Assembly (NCBI RefSeq): GCF_024105635.1
Contig: NZ_WYDQ01000001.1
Location: 62,001 to 126,000 of the forward strand
DNA: 64,000 nt
Direction: 5' to 3'
Origin: Oceanicola sp. 502str15
GTDB taxonomy: Bacteria; Pseudomonadota; Alphaproteobacteria; Rhodobacterales; Rhodobacteraceae
In this document: in pieces, positions 1 to 8,483 of the stretch
Position numbering within the stretch: the stretch's first letter is position 1
How the letters are laid out: each line of letters opens with the position of its first letter
Program-made: the position numbers and the translations under genes
The notes under the pieces: generated by a model
What the model saw: only the letters and a program-made list of their open reading frames with translations
Database searches by the model: none
What the model was told of the DNA's origin: nothing

Positions 1-106
1 TTTCCATGACTTCTGCATGGAATGCCCCTGTGGATTGTGTCCCTCTAACCCGGTTTTAACGAATTCGATGCTAGCCTTGCCCAGATGCACCTACCTGGAG
101 ACTGAA

Positions 107-319
107 GTGCAGCTCTTGAACATAGCGATCCTGCTTGTTTTCGGTTTCGGCACGGCCGCGCTTGCGGCAGTTATCGGTGTGCCTCACTGGCTGCTGCTGA
201 TCCCCGCTTATTCCGTCGGCAGCATTCTTGGTCTGGGCGCAATCTGGCTTGTCTACGCCATTCCCTACGGATCGCGACGCACCCCGATTGCACCTGTCGA
301 GTCCGCCAAGACCGGCTGA
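107..319 (+). CDS. small hypothetical membrane protein (about 70 aa)
   Basis: Unknown protein of about 70 residues with two hydrophobic stretches (roughly residues 3-22 and 26-49) and a polar C-terminus, so probably a small inner-membrane protein. I chose the GTG at 107 because a GGAG sits at 97-100 with a 6-base gap. Upstream in-frame ATGs at 17 and 68 would add a Cys-rich N-terminus with no ribosome site that I can see. It is followed by a 125-base gap before the aldo/keto reductase. No family recognised. Confidence 0.5.
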   Translation: MQLLNIAILLVFGFGTAALAAVIGVPHWLLLIPAYSVGSILGLGAIWLVYAIPYGSRRTPIAPVESAKTG

Positions 320-444
320 TGATCGGGGCACTCGTTGGGCCCCTCCTCCGGCACCGGCACTTTCTGCTCTGCTGCGCACTTGCCCCCCGCCATCCGGGCA
401 CTAGGCTGCTGTCCTGAAAAAATACCACAAGGGACAGCCACCAC

Positions 445-1485
445 ATGAAACTGGAAAAGCTCGGCAAGAGTGACCTCGAAGTGCCGATCTGGTGCCTCGG
501 CACCATGACATTCGGCAACCAGACCCCGGAGGCCGATGGCCACGCCCAGATTGACGCGGCGCTGGACGCGGGGCTGACGTTCATGGACACCGCCGAGATG
601 TACCCGGTGAACCCGGCAAAGGCCGAAACGGTGGGGGGCACCGAAGAGATCATCGGCAACTGGGTCGCCAAATCGGGCCGCCGGAACGATGTGCTGATCG
701 CCACCAAGATCGTCGGTCCAAGCCAGCTCGCCCGCGACGGGCGCGGCATTGATGCCGAGACCCTGCGCGAAGCGGTCGACTGCTCCCTGCGTCGTCTCCA
801 GACCGACGTGATCGACCTGTTTCAGCTTCATTGGCCCCAACGCGGCTCCTACCACTTTCGCCAGCACTGGACCTTTGCCCCCGAAGAGCAGGATCGCGCG
901 GCTACGCAGGCCAACATGGAAGAAGTCATGGCCGAGATGGCGCGTATCCGCGATGCCGGCAAGGTCCGCCACTTCGGCACCTCCAACGAGAGCGCATGGG
1001 GCATGACCCGCTGGAACCAGCTCGCCGCCGAAACGGGCGGGCCGCGGATGGAAACCGTGCAGAACGAGTACAGCCTGCTTTGCCGGATGTATGACACCGA
1101 CATGGCCGAGATGTCGCACCAGGAAGAGGTGTCGCTGCTGGCCTACTCGCCGCTGGCGGCCGGGTTGCTGACGGGCAAATACGCGGACGGCGCCCGGCCC
1201 GAGGGCAGTCGTGCGTCGATCAACGGCGATCTGGGCGGGCGGATCACCCCGCGTGCCGAAGCCGCGACCGAGGCCTATATAGCGCTGGCCGCGGAGCATG
1301 GGGTCGATCCGGTGCATATGGCGCTGGCCTGGGCGGCGGAGCGGCCGTTCATGGGTTCTGTCATTTTTGGCGCGACGACGATGCCGCAGCTTCAGCACAT
1401 TCTTTCGGGCATGGAGTTCAAACTGACCGACGAGCTGCGTGACGGGATCGCCAGCACCTACCGCGATCATCCCTTGCCCTATTGA
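445..1485 (+). CDS. aldo/keto reductase, Tas-like
   Basis: NAD(P)H-dependent aldo/keto reductase of 346 residues, the usual length for the Tas/YdhF-like branch. It probably reduces aldehydes or ketones in the cytoplasm. The catalytic tetrad is visible as Asp48 and Tyr53 (FMDTAEMYPVN), Lys88 (ATKIVG) and His129 (FQLHWP). The MYPVNP sequence after the tetrad Tyr is typical of Tas. The C-terminal MALAWAAERPFMGSVIFGAT stretch is the family cofactor-binding segment. AAGGGA upstream of the ATG supports the start. It stands alone with no operon partner, so its substrate cannot be inferred. Confidence 0.9.
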   Translation: MKLEKLGKSDLEVPIWCLGTMTFGNQTPEADGHAQIDAALDAGLTFMDTAEMYPVNPAKAETVGGTEEIIGNWVAKSGRRNDVLIATKIVGPSQLARDGRGIDAETLREAVDCSLRRLQTDVIDLFQLHWPQRGSYHFRQHWTFAPEEQDRAATQANMEEVMAEMARIRDAGKVRHFGTSNESAWGMTRWNQLAAETGGPRMETVQNEYSLLCRMYDTDMAEMSHQEEVSLLAYSPLAAGLLTGKYADGARPEGSRASINGDLGGRITPRAEAATEAYIALAAEHGVDPVHMALAWAAERPFMGSVIFGATTMPQLQHILSGMEFKLTDELRDGIASTYRDHPLPY

Positions 1486-1584
1486 GCATCACTTTGCCGT
1501 CAGCTCCCAATATCTAGCGGTTCCGGCTGGACTTTTGACGCATATCTGGCAGGCTCCCCGCGACTTGCGAGGAGGCTGCCAGCA

Positions 1585-2181
1585 GTGAAGAAGGCGTGGA
1601 TCGGAGCGGTGGGGCTGGCACTGTGCCTCGCCTTGGCGGCATGCGTCCCGCCTGGCGGCAGCGCGCCCGATGGGCCGGCCGATGCCGCGCAGGCGGGGCC
1701 GGACGACCCGCGCCCAAAGCCGCGTCCGGGCTCCGAGCCGGAGGGCGCTGCACCGCCGCCGGCCCAGACTGCGCCCGCCGCATCGTCGGCCCTTGAGCCG
1801 CCCTCGGCCGCCCGCACTCCGGACGCCGAGGACGATCTGCTGCCGCAGGCCGAGGAGGCGCCCGAGGCCGCCGATGAAACGCCGGCACCGACCCTTCCCG
1901 ACAAGATCTATCAGCCCCCTGAACCCCCGCCGGTGCCGGCCGCCCTCACCGGGCAGGCAGCGCAATGCACCAAGAAGAAAGGCCGCTTTGTGCGGCGCGG
2001 TGATGGTGGCACCTTCGTCTGTGTTCAGCCCACGCGGGACGCCAACAAGCGATGCGATGACGGCTCGGACTGCGAGGGCATCTGCTTTGCCAAGTCACGC
2101 ACCTGCGCCCCGGCCACACCGCTGTTTGGCTGCTACGATGCTTTGGAGAACGGGCGCGTGGTGAACATATGCACCGAGTGA
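1585..2181 (+). CDS. Pro/Ala-rich lipoprotein with Cys-rich C-terminus
   Basis: Hypothetical lipoprotein of 198 residues starting at a GTG, with GAGGAGG about ten bases upstream. A signal peptide ends in the lipobox LAAC (Cys about residue 20). Residues about 25-125 are proline-, alanine- and acid-rich, likely a disordered linker. The last 70 residues hold eight cysteines, including a DDGSDCEGICFAKSRTC segment, suggesting a small disulfide-bonded periplasmic domain. The lipocalin gene overlaps its end by 13 bases, so the two are probably translated together. Function unknown. Confidence 0.7.
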   Translation: MKKAWIGAVGLALCLALAACVPPGGSAPDGPADAAQAGPDDPRPKPRPGSEPEGAAPPPAQTAPAASSALEPPSAARTPDAEDDLLPQAEEAPEAADETPAPTLPDKIYQPPEPPPVPAALTGQAAQCTKKKGRFVRRGDGGTFVCVQPTRDANKRCDDGSDCEGICFAKSRTCAPATPLFGCYDALENGRVVNICTE

Positions 2182-2648
2182 TCCCGGCGCTTCTTCTGGC
2201 AGGCTGCACCGCTGCGCCCGTGACCACGGCCTACCGCGACGCCTCGGCCCCGATCAGTTCAATTGCCCTTTTCGATGCCTCCCGGCTGGAGGGCGAGTGG
2301 CGCGAGGTTGCCTCGTTCCGCGACAGCGGCGCCTGCCTTATCTGCCGTGCCCGGTTTTCGGCCGGCGCAGAGGGCCTCGCGATGGAGAGCGGGCCAGGTC
2401 GGGCGATGCTCAAGCCGGCAGGTCCGGGACGGATGGCGCCGGTGGGGCTGAAAGGGCGGCTGGGCGAACCCTGGTGGGTGCTCTGGGTCGACGCCGACTA
2501 TCGGACATTGGTGATCGGCACGCCATCGGGCGAGTTTGGCGCCGTACTCGACCGGGGCGAGATCGGAGCGGACAGGTTGAAGGCCGCCCGCGAAATCCTT
2601 GGGTGGGCCGGCTACGACGTGGCGCGCCTCAAGCCTGCAAGGCTCTAG
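2169..2648 (+). CDS. lipocalin-like outer membrane lipoprotein
   Basis: Small protein of 159 residues with a very short signal peptide and lipobox LLAGC (Cys about 13), then a lipocalin-like fold: LEGEWREVASF near residue 42 corresponds to the family's conserved GxW strand. WVLWVDADYRTLVIGTPSGEF near 100-120 matches the central strand of Blc-type bacterial lipocalins. Such proteins bind lipids or other hydrophobic ligands at the outer membrane. It is shorter than E. coli Blc, and the ligand is unknown. It overlaps the preceding lipoprotein gene, suggesting a paired role. The start lacks a good ribosome site, consistent with translational coupling. Confidence 0.75.
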   Translation: MHRVIPALLLAGCTAAPVTTAYRDASAPISSIALFDASRLEGEWREVASFRDSGACLICRARFSAGAEGLAMESGPGRAMLKPAGPGRMAPVGLKGRLGEPWWVLWVDADYRTLVIGTPSGEFGAVLDRGEIGADRLKAAREILGWAGYDVARLKPARL

Positions 2649-2678
2649 GGCACATTTTCTGCCGGGCCATGCCGCCTT

Positions 2679-3446
2679 TCAGGAAAAAGGGTCCGCCGGA
2701 TAGTCCACCGCCCGTAAGTAAAGCCCGTAGGGCGGGCAGACCGGCCCGCATTTGGCACGATCGCGGGCCTCGAGCGCCAGCTTCACATCATCAGGTGCCC
2801 ATGCACCCGCCCCGACCCGTTCCAGCGTGCCGACGAAGCTGCGCACCTGATTGTGCAGAAAGCTGCGGGCCGAGAGGTGAAACCTGAACTCGCGGCCGCC
2901 GGGATACTCCAGCTCTTCGATATCGAGCCTGTCGAGGGTCTTTACAGGCGACTTCGCCTGACACTCCGAGGCGCGGAAGGTTGTAAAATCATGCTGCCCG
3001 AGCAGGTGGTTGGCCGCAATCTGCATGGCCTCCAGCGAAAGCGGCTGCATCACCCGCCAAGCCAACCCTGCGTCATGGGTCAGGGGCGCGCGGCGCACCA
3101 CGAGGCGGAACAGGTAGTGTCGGGCCTGTGCCGAGAAACGCGCGTGCCAGGCGTCATCCACCACGGCACATCCAACCACCGCCACAGGCTCCGGCTTGAG
3201 GTGGAAGTTGAGGGCTTCCGACAGCCGGAAGGCGTCCCAATCCTTGGTCATGTCGCAATGCGCCACCTGGCCGAGCCCATGCACCCCGGTATCGGTGCGC
3301 CCTGCTGCAGCAATCGTATGCGGCCCCGGCTCCAGCTTTGCCAACGCCGCCTCGATTGCCCCCTGAACCGAGGGCAGGTCAGCCTGGCGCTGCCAGCCTG
3401 CATAGGGGGCGCCGTTGTATTCGATTTTCAGGGCGTAGCGGGGCAT
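2679..3446 (-). CDS. truA: tRNA pseudouridine(38-40) synthase
   Basis: Converts uridines 38-40 of the tRNA anticodon arm to pseudouridine. It has 255 residues, normal for TruA. The start [21 protein letters not shown] matches the family, and the catalytic Asp52 lies in GRTDTGVHG. The [19 protein letters not shown] segment near residue 195 is the conserved C-terminal RNA-binding motif. It lies 35 bases downstream of hrpB on the same strand and is probably co-transcribed with it. Confidence 0.96.
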   Translation of the reverse strand: MPRYALKIEYNGAPYAGWQRQADLPSVQGAIEAALAKLEPGPHTIAAAGRTDTGVHGLGQVAHCDMTKDWDAFRLSEALNFHLKPEPVAVVGCAVVDDAWHARFSAQARHYLFRLVVRRAPLTHDAGLAWRVMQPLSLEAMQIAANHLLGQHDFTTFRASECQAKSPVKTLDRLDIEELEYPGGREFRFHLSARSFLHNQVRSFVGTLERVGAGAWAPDDVKLALEARDRAKCGPVCPPYGLYLRAVDYPADPFS

Positions 3447-3481
3447 TTCGGCGGTTTACGGTGGCGTGGGGTGAGGCGCAA

Positions 3482-5920
3482 TCATTTGCGCGGTTTGGCG
3501 CGAAGGGTCGGGTCGGCCACAGTGGGGTCTTCTGGCCAGGGGTGCCGCGGGTAGCGGCCCCGCATATCCTTGCGCACATCGGCATAGGAACTGGCCCAGA
3601 AGCCGGGGATGTCCATGGTCGTTTGCACCGGGCGGCCCGCCGGAGAGAGCAGGGTGACGCGCAGCGGCTGGCCGGCGACCGTGGGGTGGGTGGTCTGGCC
3701 GAACATCTCCTGCAGACGCAGCGAAATTTCGGGGGCCTCGCCGGAGTAGTCGATGGCGATGGCGCGGCCGAGCGGCGTGGTGAAGGAGGGGGGCGTGGCG
3801 CGATCGAGGGCCTGCATGCCGTCCCAGCCGACGCGGGCCTTGAGCGGTTCGGTGATGTCGAGCGCGGCAATGTCGGCGGCGGTTCGGATGCGGCCAAGGT
3901 AGGGGAGCAACCAGGTTTCGGCCTCGGCCAGCAGGGTCTCCTGCGAGCAATCGGGCATGTCGCCCACGAGGGCAATGCGAGCGAGCAGGCGGCGCGCCTT
4001 GGTGCTGACCGGCAGGCCGAGGTCGCGGATGCCCTCCAGCGCGGCGAGGGCGAGGGCCTCGTCGGGGGTGTCCTTCCAATGCCGGTCATCCAGCACCAAC
4101 GCGCCGAGCCGCTCCTGTTGACGGGCGACCACGCGGCGCTCGCGTTTCGACCACTCCGCCACATCGTGCCAGGTGGGCTCCACGCCGGGCGTTGTTCTCA
4201 GCTCGCTTTCGCTGATCGGCAGGGCGAGACGAATGCGGGCATCGCGGCCCTCGCCCTCGATATCGGCCACCACGATCAGACGTTGCCCGGCGAGGTCATC
4301 CTCGGCCCCCATCTGCGCCCCACGCCCGCCCGAGAGCAGAAACCGCGGCGCATCGCCGGGACGGCGAAGGCCGATGCGGTCGGGATAGGCGAGTGCGAGG
4401 GCCTGGGCTTCGGTAAGGTCCGAGGCCGGCCCGGCGAGGCGGGCAAGGCGTTTGGCCTCCTGGGTGATGCGCTTGAAGGCAGGGCGAGCGGGCTCCGGCG
4501 CGGTGCCGGGATTGCGCAGGGCTTTCAGGCGTTTGGACAGGTCCGCCCCGGCGTTGCGCAGCGGATCGCGCTCGTTGAGCAGGGCGGCGAGGGGGGCGGC
4601 GCCGGGGCCGGCGAGGGCCAGCATGTGGCCAAGGCGCGGGTGCACGGGCAGGGCGGAGAGGGTCTTGCCGTGATCGGTGATCCGCCCCTCCTCGAGCGCG
4701 CCGAGATCCTGCAGCAACCGCTGGGCGGAGGCCATCGCCCCCTCGGGCGGCGGGGTCAGGAACTTCAGCCCGTCGCCGCCGCCCCAAAGGGCCAGTTCGA
4801 GCGCGAGGCCGGTCAGGTCGGCGGCTTCGATCTCGGCGGGGGGGAAGGCCGGCAAGGCTCCATGGCCGCCCCGGGTCCAGAGCCGATACACCCGGCCCGC
4901 CTCGATCCGTCCGGCCCGGCCCGCCCGCTGGGTGGCCTCTGCGCGACTGACGGCCTCGGTCACGAGCCGCGACATTCCGGTGCCCGGATCAAAGCGCGCC
5001 CGCCGCGCGCGGCCGGAATCGATGACCGTGCGGATGCCCGGAATGGTCAGGGAGGTTTCAGCAATCGAGGTGGCCAGAACCAGCTTGCGGATCTGCTTGC
5101 CTCCGGGGCGCAGGGGCTGCATGACCGCGCGTTGATCGGCAAAGGGCAGGGCGCCGTAGAGCGGCATCACCACCACCGTGTCAGGCAGGCGCAGCGCGGA
5201 GGTGAGGCGGCGGATTTCGCCTTCGCCGGGGAGGAATGCCAGCATGTCGCCCGTGGTTTCGTCCATGGCGCGGGCGATCAGATCGGCCATCGGTGCTTCG
5301 AGGCGGGCGCCGGCGGACAGGGGGGCCTCTGCCCAGTGCTCCTCGACCGGAAAGCTGCGGCCCTCGCTGGTGATCACCGGCGCCCGGCCCATGAGCGCCG
5401 CCACGGGCTCGGCGTCCAGCGTGGCCGACATGACCAGCAGGCGCAGGTCGGGGCGCAGCGCCTCGCGGGCCTCCAGTGCCAGCGCAAGGCCAAGGTCGGC
5501 CTGAAGGGAACGCTCGTGGAACTCGTCGAAGATCAGCGTCGACACCCCAGAAAGCTCGGGGTCGTTCTGGATCATCCGGGTCAGGATGCCCTCTGTCACC
5601 ACCTCGATCCGGGTGGCCTTGCCAACCTTTGCCTCGCCCCGCACCCGGTAGCCCACGCCCTCGCCCACCTTGGTCCCGAGGGTCTGGGCGATCCGCTCGG
5701 CGGCGGCGCGGGTGGCGAGGCGGCGGGGCTCCAGCATGAGGATGCGCCCGGTGTCGGCCATTCCGGCCTCGAAGAGCGCCACAGGAACGCCGGTTGTCTT
5801 GCCCGCGCCGGGCGGGGCCTGAAGCACGGCCTGCCCGCCCGAAGACAGCGCATCGACAAGCTCGGGCAGCACCTCCTCGATCGGCAGGCGAATGGCAAAG
5901 GGGTCGTCAACCTTCCGCAT
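3482..5920 (-). CDS. hrpB: ATP-dependent helicase HrpB
   Basis: DEAH-like RNA helicase of about 812 residues. Walker A is APPGAGKTT at residues 35-43, motif II reads DEFHERS, and ATSIAETSLTIPG plus QRAGRAGR are the RecA-2 motifs. The C-terminal HrpB-specific region is present (VADIEGEGRDARIRLALPI). I start at MRKVDDPFAI because family members begin close to this point. An upstream in-frame ATG at 5956 would overlap the start of the divergent meaB. In proteobacteria HrpB is a non-essential helicase of unclear substrate. It is followed by truA. Confidence 0.93.
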   Translation of the reverse strand: MRKVDDPFAIRLPIEEVLPELVDALSSGGQAVLQAPPGAGKTTGVPVALFEAGMADTGRILMLEPRRLATRAAAERIAQTLGTKVGEGVGYRVRGEAKVGKATRIEVVTEGILTRMIQNDPELSGVSTLIFDEFHERSLQADLGLALALEAREALRPDLRLLVMSATLDAEPVAALMGRAPVITSEGRSFPVEEHWAEAPLSAGARLEAPMADLIARAMDETTGDMLAFLPGEGEIRRLTSALRLPDTVVVMPLYGALPFADQRAVMQPLRPGGKQIRKLVLATSIAETSLTIPGIRTVIDSGRARRARFDPGTGMSRLVTEAVSRAEATQRAGRAGRIEAGRVYRLWTRGGHGALPAFPPAEIEAADLTGLALELALWGGGDGLKFLTPPPEGAMASAQRLLQDLGALEEGRITDHGKTLSALPVHPRLGHMLALAGPGAAPLAALLNERDPLRNAGADLSKRLKALRNPGTAPEPARPAFKRITQEAKRLARLAGPASDLTEAQALALAYPDRIGLRRPGDAPRFLLSGGRGAQMGAEDDLAGQRLIVVADIEGEGRDARIRLALPISESELRTTPGVEPTWHDVAEWSKRERRVVARQQERLGALVLDDRHWKDTPDEALALAALEGIRDLGLPVSTKARRLLARIALVGDMPDCSQETLLAEAETWLLPYLGRIRTAADIAALDITEPLKARVGWDGMQALDRATPPSFTTPLGRAIAIDYSGEAPEISLRLQEMFGQTTHPTVAGQPLRVTLLSPAGRPVQTTMDIPGFWASSYADVRKDMRGRYPRHPWPEDPTVADPTLRAKPRK

Positions 5921-5954
5921 GGGCTGGACATAGCCCGCCGCGCCGGGGCAAACC

Positions 5955-6962
5955 ATGACAAAACGAAAGGGCAGCGGCGTGGATACGGGCGATCTGGCAC
6001 AGCGGGTGATGGCGGGCGAGCGGCGGGCGCTGGCGCGGGCGATCACCCTGGTCGAGAGCGCCCGTGCAGATCATCGCGCCGATGCGGCGGCGCTGGTTGG
6101 CGAAGTCGCCAAGGCCGGCAGGCAGGCGCTGCGCATCGGCCTTTCGGGCACGCCGGGTGTGGGCAAGAGCACCTTCATCGAGGCCTTCGGTCTTTTCCTC
6201 GTCGAGCGCGGCCTGAAGGTGGCCGTGCTGGCGGTTGATCCCTCTTCGGCACGTTCGGGGGGCTCGATACTGGGCGACAAGACCCGGATGGAGCGGCTTT
6301 CGCGCCATCCTTCGGCCTTCATCCGCCCCTCTCCGAGCCAGACCCAACTTGGCGGCGTGGCCCGCCGGTCACGCGAGGCGGTTGCCCTGTGCGAGGGCGC
6401 GGGGTTTGACGTGGTGCTGGTGGAAACCGTGGGCGTGGGCCAGTCGGAAACCATGGTGGCCGAGATGGTCGACCTCTTCCTGCTGCTGCTGGCGCCCGCG
6501 GGTGGTGACGAGTTGCAGGGGGTGAAGCGCGGGATCATGGAGATCGCCGATATCCTGCTGGTCAACAAGGCCGACGGCGCGCTGCTCGACGTCGCCCGCC
6601 GCACCTGCGCCGATTATTCCGGCGCCCTGCGACTGCTGCGCAAGCGTGCGCAAGACCCCGAGGGTTTTCCGAAGGCGCTGATGGTCTCGGCTGTGGAGGG
6701 TGCGGGGCTCGAGCAGGCCTGGGCCGAGATGGAAACGCTGTCGGGCTGGCGGCGCGATCACGGGCTGTGGGAGGCCACGCGGGCCGAGCAGGCGCGGCAC
6801 TGGTTCGAGGAGGAGGTGCGCCACGGGCTGCTGCGGCGGCTGACGGAAAACACGTCGCTGGCCGAGAAGATGGCCGCGTTGCGAGAGGCCGTGACGACTG
6901 GGCAGCGCACGCCGGCCGAAGCGGCGGAAGAGGTTCTGTCGGGCTTCGACCGGGGGGAGTGA
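5955..6962 (+). CDS. meaB: methylmalonyl-CoA mutase chaperone GTPase MeaB
   Basis: G3E P-loop GTPase of 335 residues that protects and reloads adenosylcobalamin-dependent methylmalonyl-CoA mutase. Walker A is GTPGVGKST at 65-73. The LAVDPSSARSGGSILGDKTRM segment is the switch region typical of MeaB/ArgK, and DVVLVETVGVGQSE and LLVNKADGA are the other G motifs. The C-terminal helical dimerisation arm is present. No mutase gene is in the window, so the partner must lie elsewhere. It is divergent from hrpB, with 34 bases between starts. Confidence 0.94.
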   Translation: MTKRKGSGVDTGDLAQRVMAGERRALARAITLVESARADHRADAAALVGEVAKAGRQALRIGLSGTPGVGKSTFIEAFGLFLVERGLKVAVLAVDPSSARSGGSILGDKTRMERLSRHPSAFIRPSPSQTQLGGVARRSREAVALCEGAGFDVVLVETVGVGQSETMVAEMVDLFLLLLAPAGGDELQGVKRGIMEIADILLVNKADGALLDVARRTCADYSGALRLLRKRAQDPEGFPKALMVSAVEGAGLEQAWAEMETLSGWRRDHGLWEATRAEQARHWFEEEVRHGLLRRLTENTSLAEKMAALREAVTTGQRTPAEAAEEVLSGFDRGE

Positions 6963-6981
6963 GCGCCTCTCTGCACGTCAA

Positions 6982-8433
6982 TCAGTTGGAAATCGGAGAT
7001 ATCCGGCGCGGCGCGATTGGCGTGGCACCTTCGGGCGGGCCGGAAAAGCCTTCCTTCGCCCGCAGGAAGCCGTTGAACTCGGGGTTCTGCCGGGTCGAGA
7101 GCCGCGCCGCCTCGATGGTCAGTGCAACCTGCTCGGGCTTGAGGCGCAGCCGTGTGGGAATGCCATCAAGCTCCTTCTGCATCTCTGGTGGCAACCCTTC
7201 GAAGCTGACCTGCCCGACAAAGAGCTTCACATCGCGGCAATCCCAACCTGCCGTACTGCCCCGAATGCGGCGCACTTCCGAGGCGGGAAGGTCGCAGCGA
7301 AACTCCACGAGGGCCTCCTGCCAGCGGTCGAGCGTGAGGCGCATGGCGTCATAGCCGGTGCGCGTGGCCGCCGACATGGAGCTGGTCGCGATCGACATGG
7401 CAAGCTGCACGCCGCCCGGGCCGGGGAGTTTCTGGGTCCAGCCGTAATCGGTCCGCACACCCGCGTTGGCGACAAGAAACAGCATGCGTTCCAGCTTCAC
7501 CGCCTCTTCGACGGTCAGCGGGGCATAGGCATTTTGCGCCCGGGCCCGCTCGACGTTCAGGCCGGTGGTGCCGAAATTGTCGGTGATCCCGCCATCGAGC
7601 AGCTTCACGAAACGCGCCTCTTCGGGGTTGGTGTAGCTTTCGAGCGCCCGGGCGTGGGCCTTCATCGCCTCGCTGGCCTCGGGGTTGTGGCGGGCGGCGG
7701 TGAGCCAGTCGGGCTCGTCATACGCGCAGCCCTTCTGGTGCGCCTCCAGCACGATGGGCGAGAACACCAGCGGAAAGGCGGCAGAGGCCGAGACCGCCTC
7801 GGAAAGCGGCAGCTTCATGAGGTCGGAGCAGAGCGCGTCGAAGGTTTCGGGTGAGAACAGGAAGGTGACGTTGTTGGCCACATCGGAGGCATTGATCCAG
7901 GTCTTCACGTGGCTCTTGCGGCGCAGGTCTCCGAAGGTGGCGCCGCGAAACAGCTCTTCGTCGAGAAACCGCCCGAAGGTCTTGCGCCCGTTCGCGCCGC
8001 CCGAGAGCCCGCGCACGAGAGTCACCGGGTTGAGCGGCGAATTGGCCATGTATTTCTCGCCGTTCTTGTCGAGATAGGCGCGAAACTTCGCCATGCCGCC
8101 GGGGCCCGCGTAGCCATACCAGGCCGCCGTGACCGAGCCGCCCGACACGCCGGTGACGAGACGCACGTCGGAGAGAATGCCATCGGGGTCGCCAGGGCTG
8201 GCGGTGGCGTCGCGCAGGGCTTCGAGCATGCCGTAGCTGAAGGCCGAGGCGCGTGTGCCGCCGCCCGAGAAGGCGAGGCCGATGAAGGTGGTACCGTCGC
8301 CGGGGATCACGCTTTCGTCGATCAGGGACGGGTTGCCATCGGCCCCGAGCGGCTGGTTGAGCGGTTTGTTCACGGCCGAACAGGCGGCGAGGCTGATGGC
8401 CGCGAAGATTGCAGCAAGCTTTGCGAACGTCAT
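6982..8433 (-). CDS. patatin-like phospholipase lipoprotein
   Basis: Predicted lipoprotein acyl hydrolase of 483 residues. A signal peptide ends in the lipobox LAAC (Cys18). The patatin motifs are all present: SGGGTRASAF (oxyanion loop, about 56-65), GVSGGS with nucleophile Ser97, and LLDGG with catalytic Asp280. The fold therefore appears catalytically complete and would act on lipids from the periplasmic side of a membrane. It is the last gene of a minus-strand run of protease, response regulator, histidine kinase and this gene, so it may be controlled by that two-component system. The substrate is unknown. Confidence 0.88.
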   Translation of the reverse strand: MTFAKLAAIFAAISLAACSAVNKPLNQPLGADGNPSLIDESVIPGDGTTFIGLAFSGGGTRASAFSYGMLEALRDATASPGDPDGILSDVRLVTGVSGGSVTAAWYGYAGPGGMAKFRAYLDKNGEKYMANSPLNPVTLVRGLSGGANGRKTFGRFLDEELFRGATFGDLRRKSHVKTWINASDVANNVTFLFSPETFDALCSDLMKLPLSEAVSASAAFPLVFSPIVLEAHQKGCAYDEPDWLTAARHNPEASEAMKAHARALESYTNPEEARFVKLLDGGITDNFGTTGLNVERARAQNAYAPLTVEEAVKLERMLFLVANAGVRTDYGWTQKLPGPGGVQLAMSIATSSMSAATRTGYDAMRLTLDRWQEALVEFRCDLPASEVRRIRGSTAGWDCRDVKLFVGQVSFEGLPPEMQKELDGIPTRLRLKPEQVALTIEAARLSTRQNPEFNGFLRAKEGFSGPPEGATPIAPRRISPISN

Positions 8434-8483
8434 TTGACAAGTGCCTGTAATTGCACGTTGCTTCCCCCCGAGCCTAACCCGTT

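Noticed and set aside
3338..6238. Very long open frame antisense to hrpB
   Set aside because: It covers truA and hrpB, which have clear family motifs. Long antisense frames are expected at this GC content, and the translation is low-complexity.
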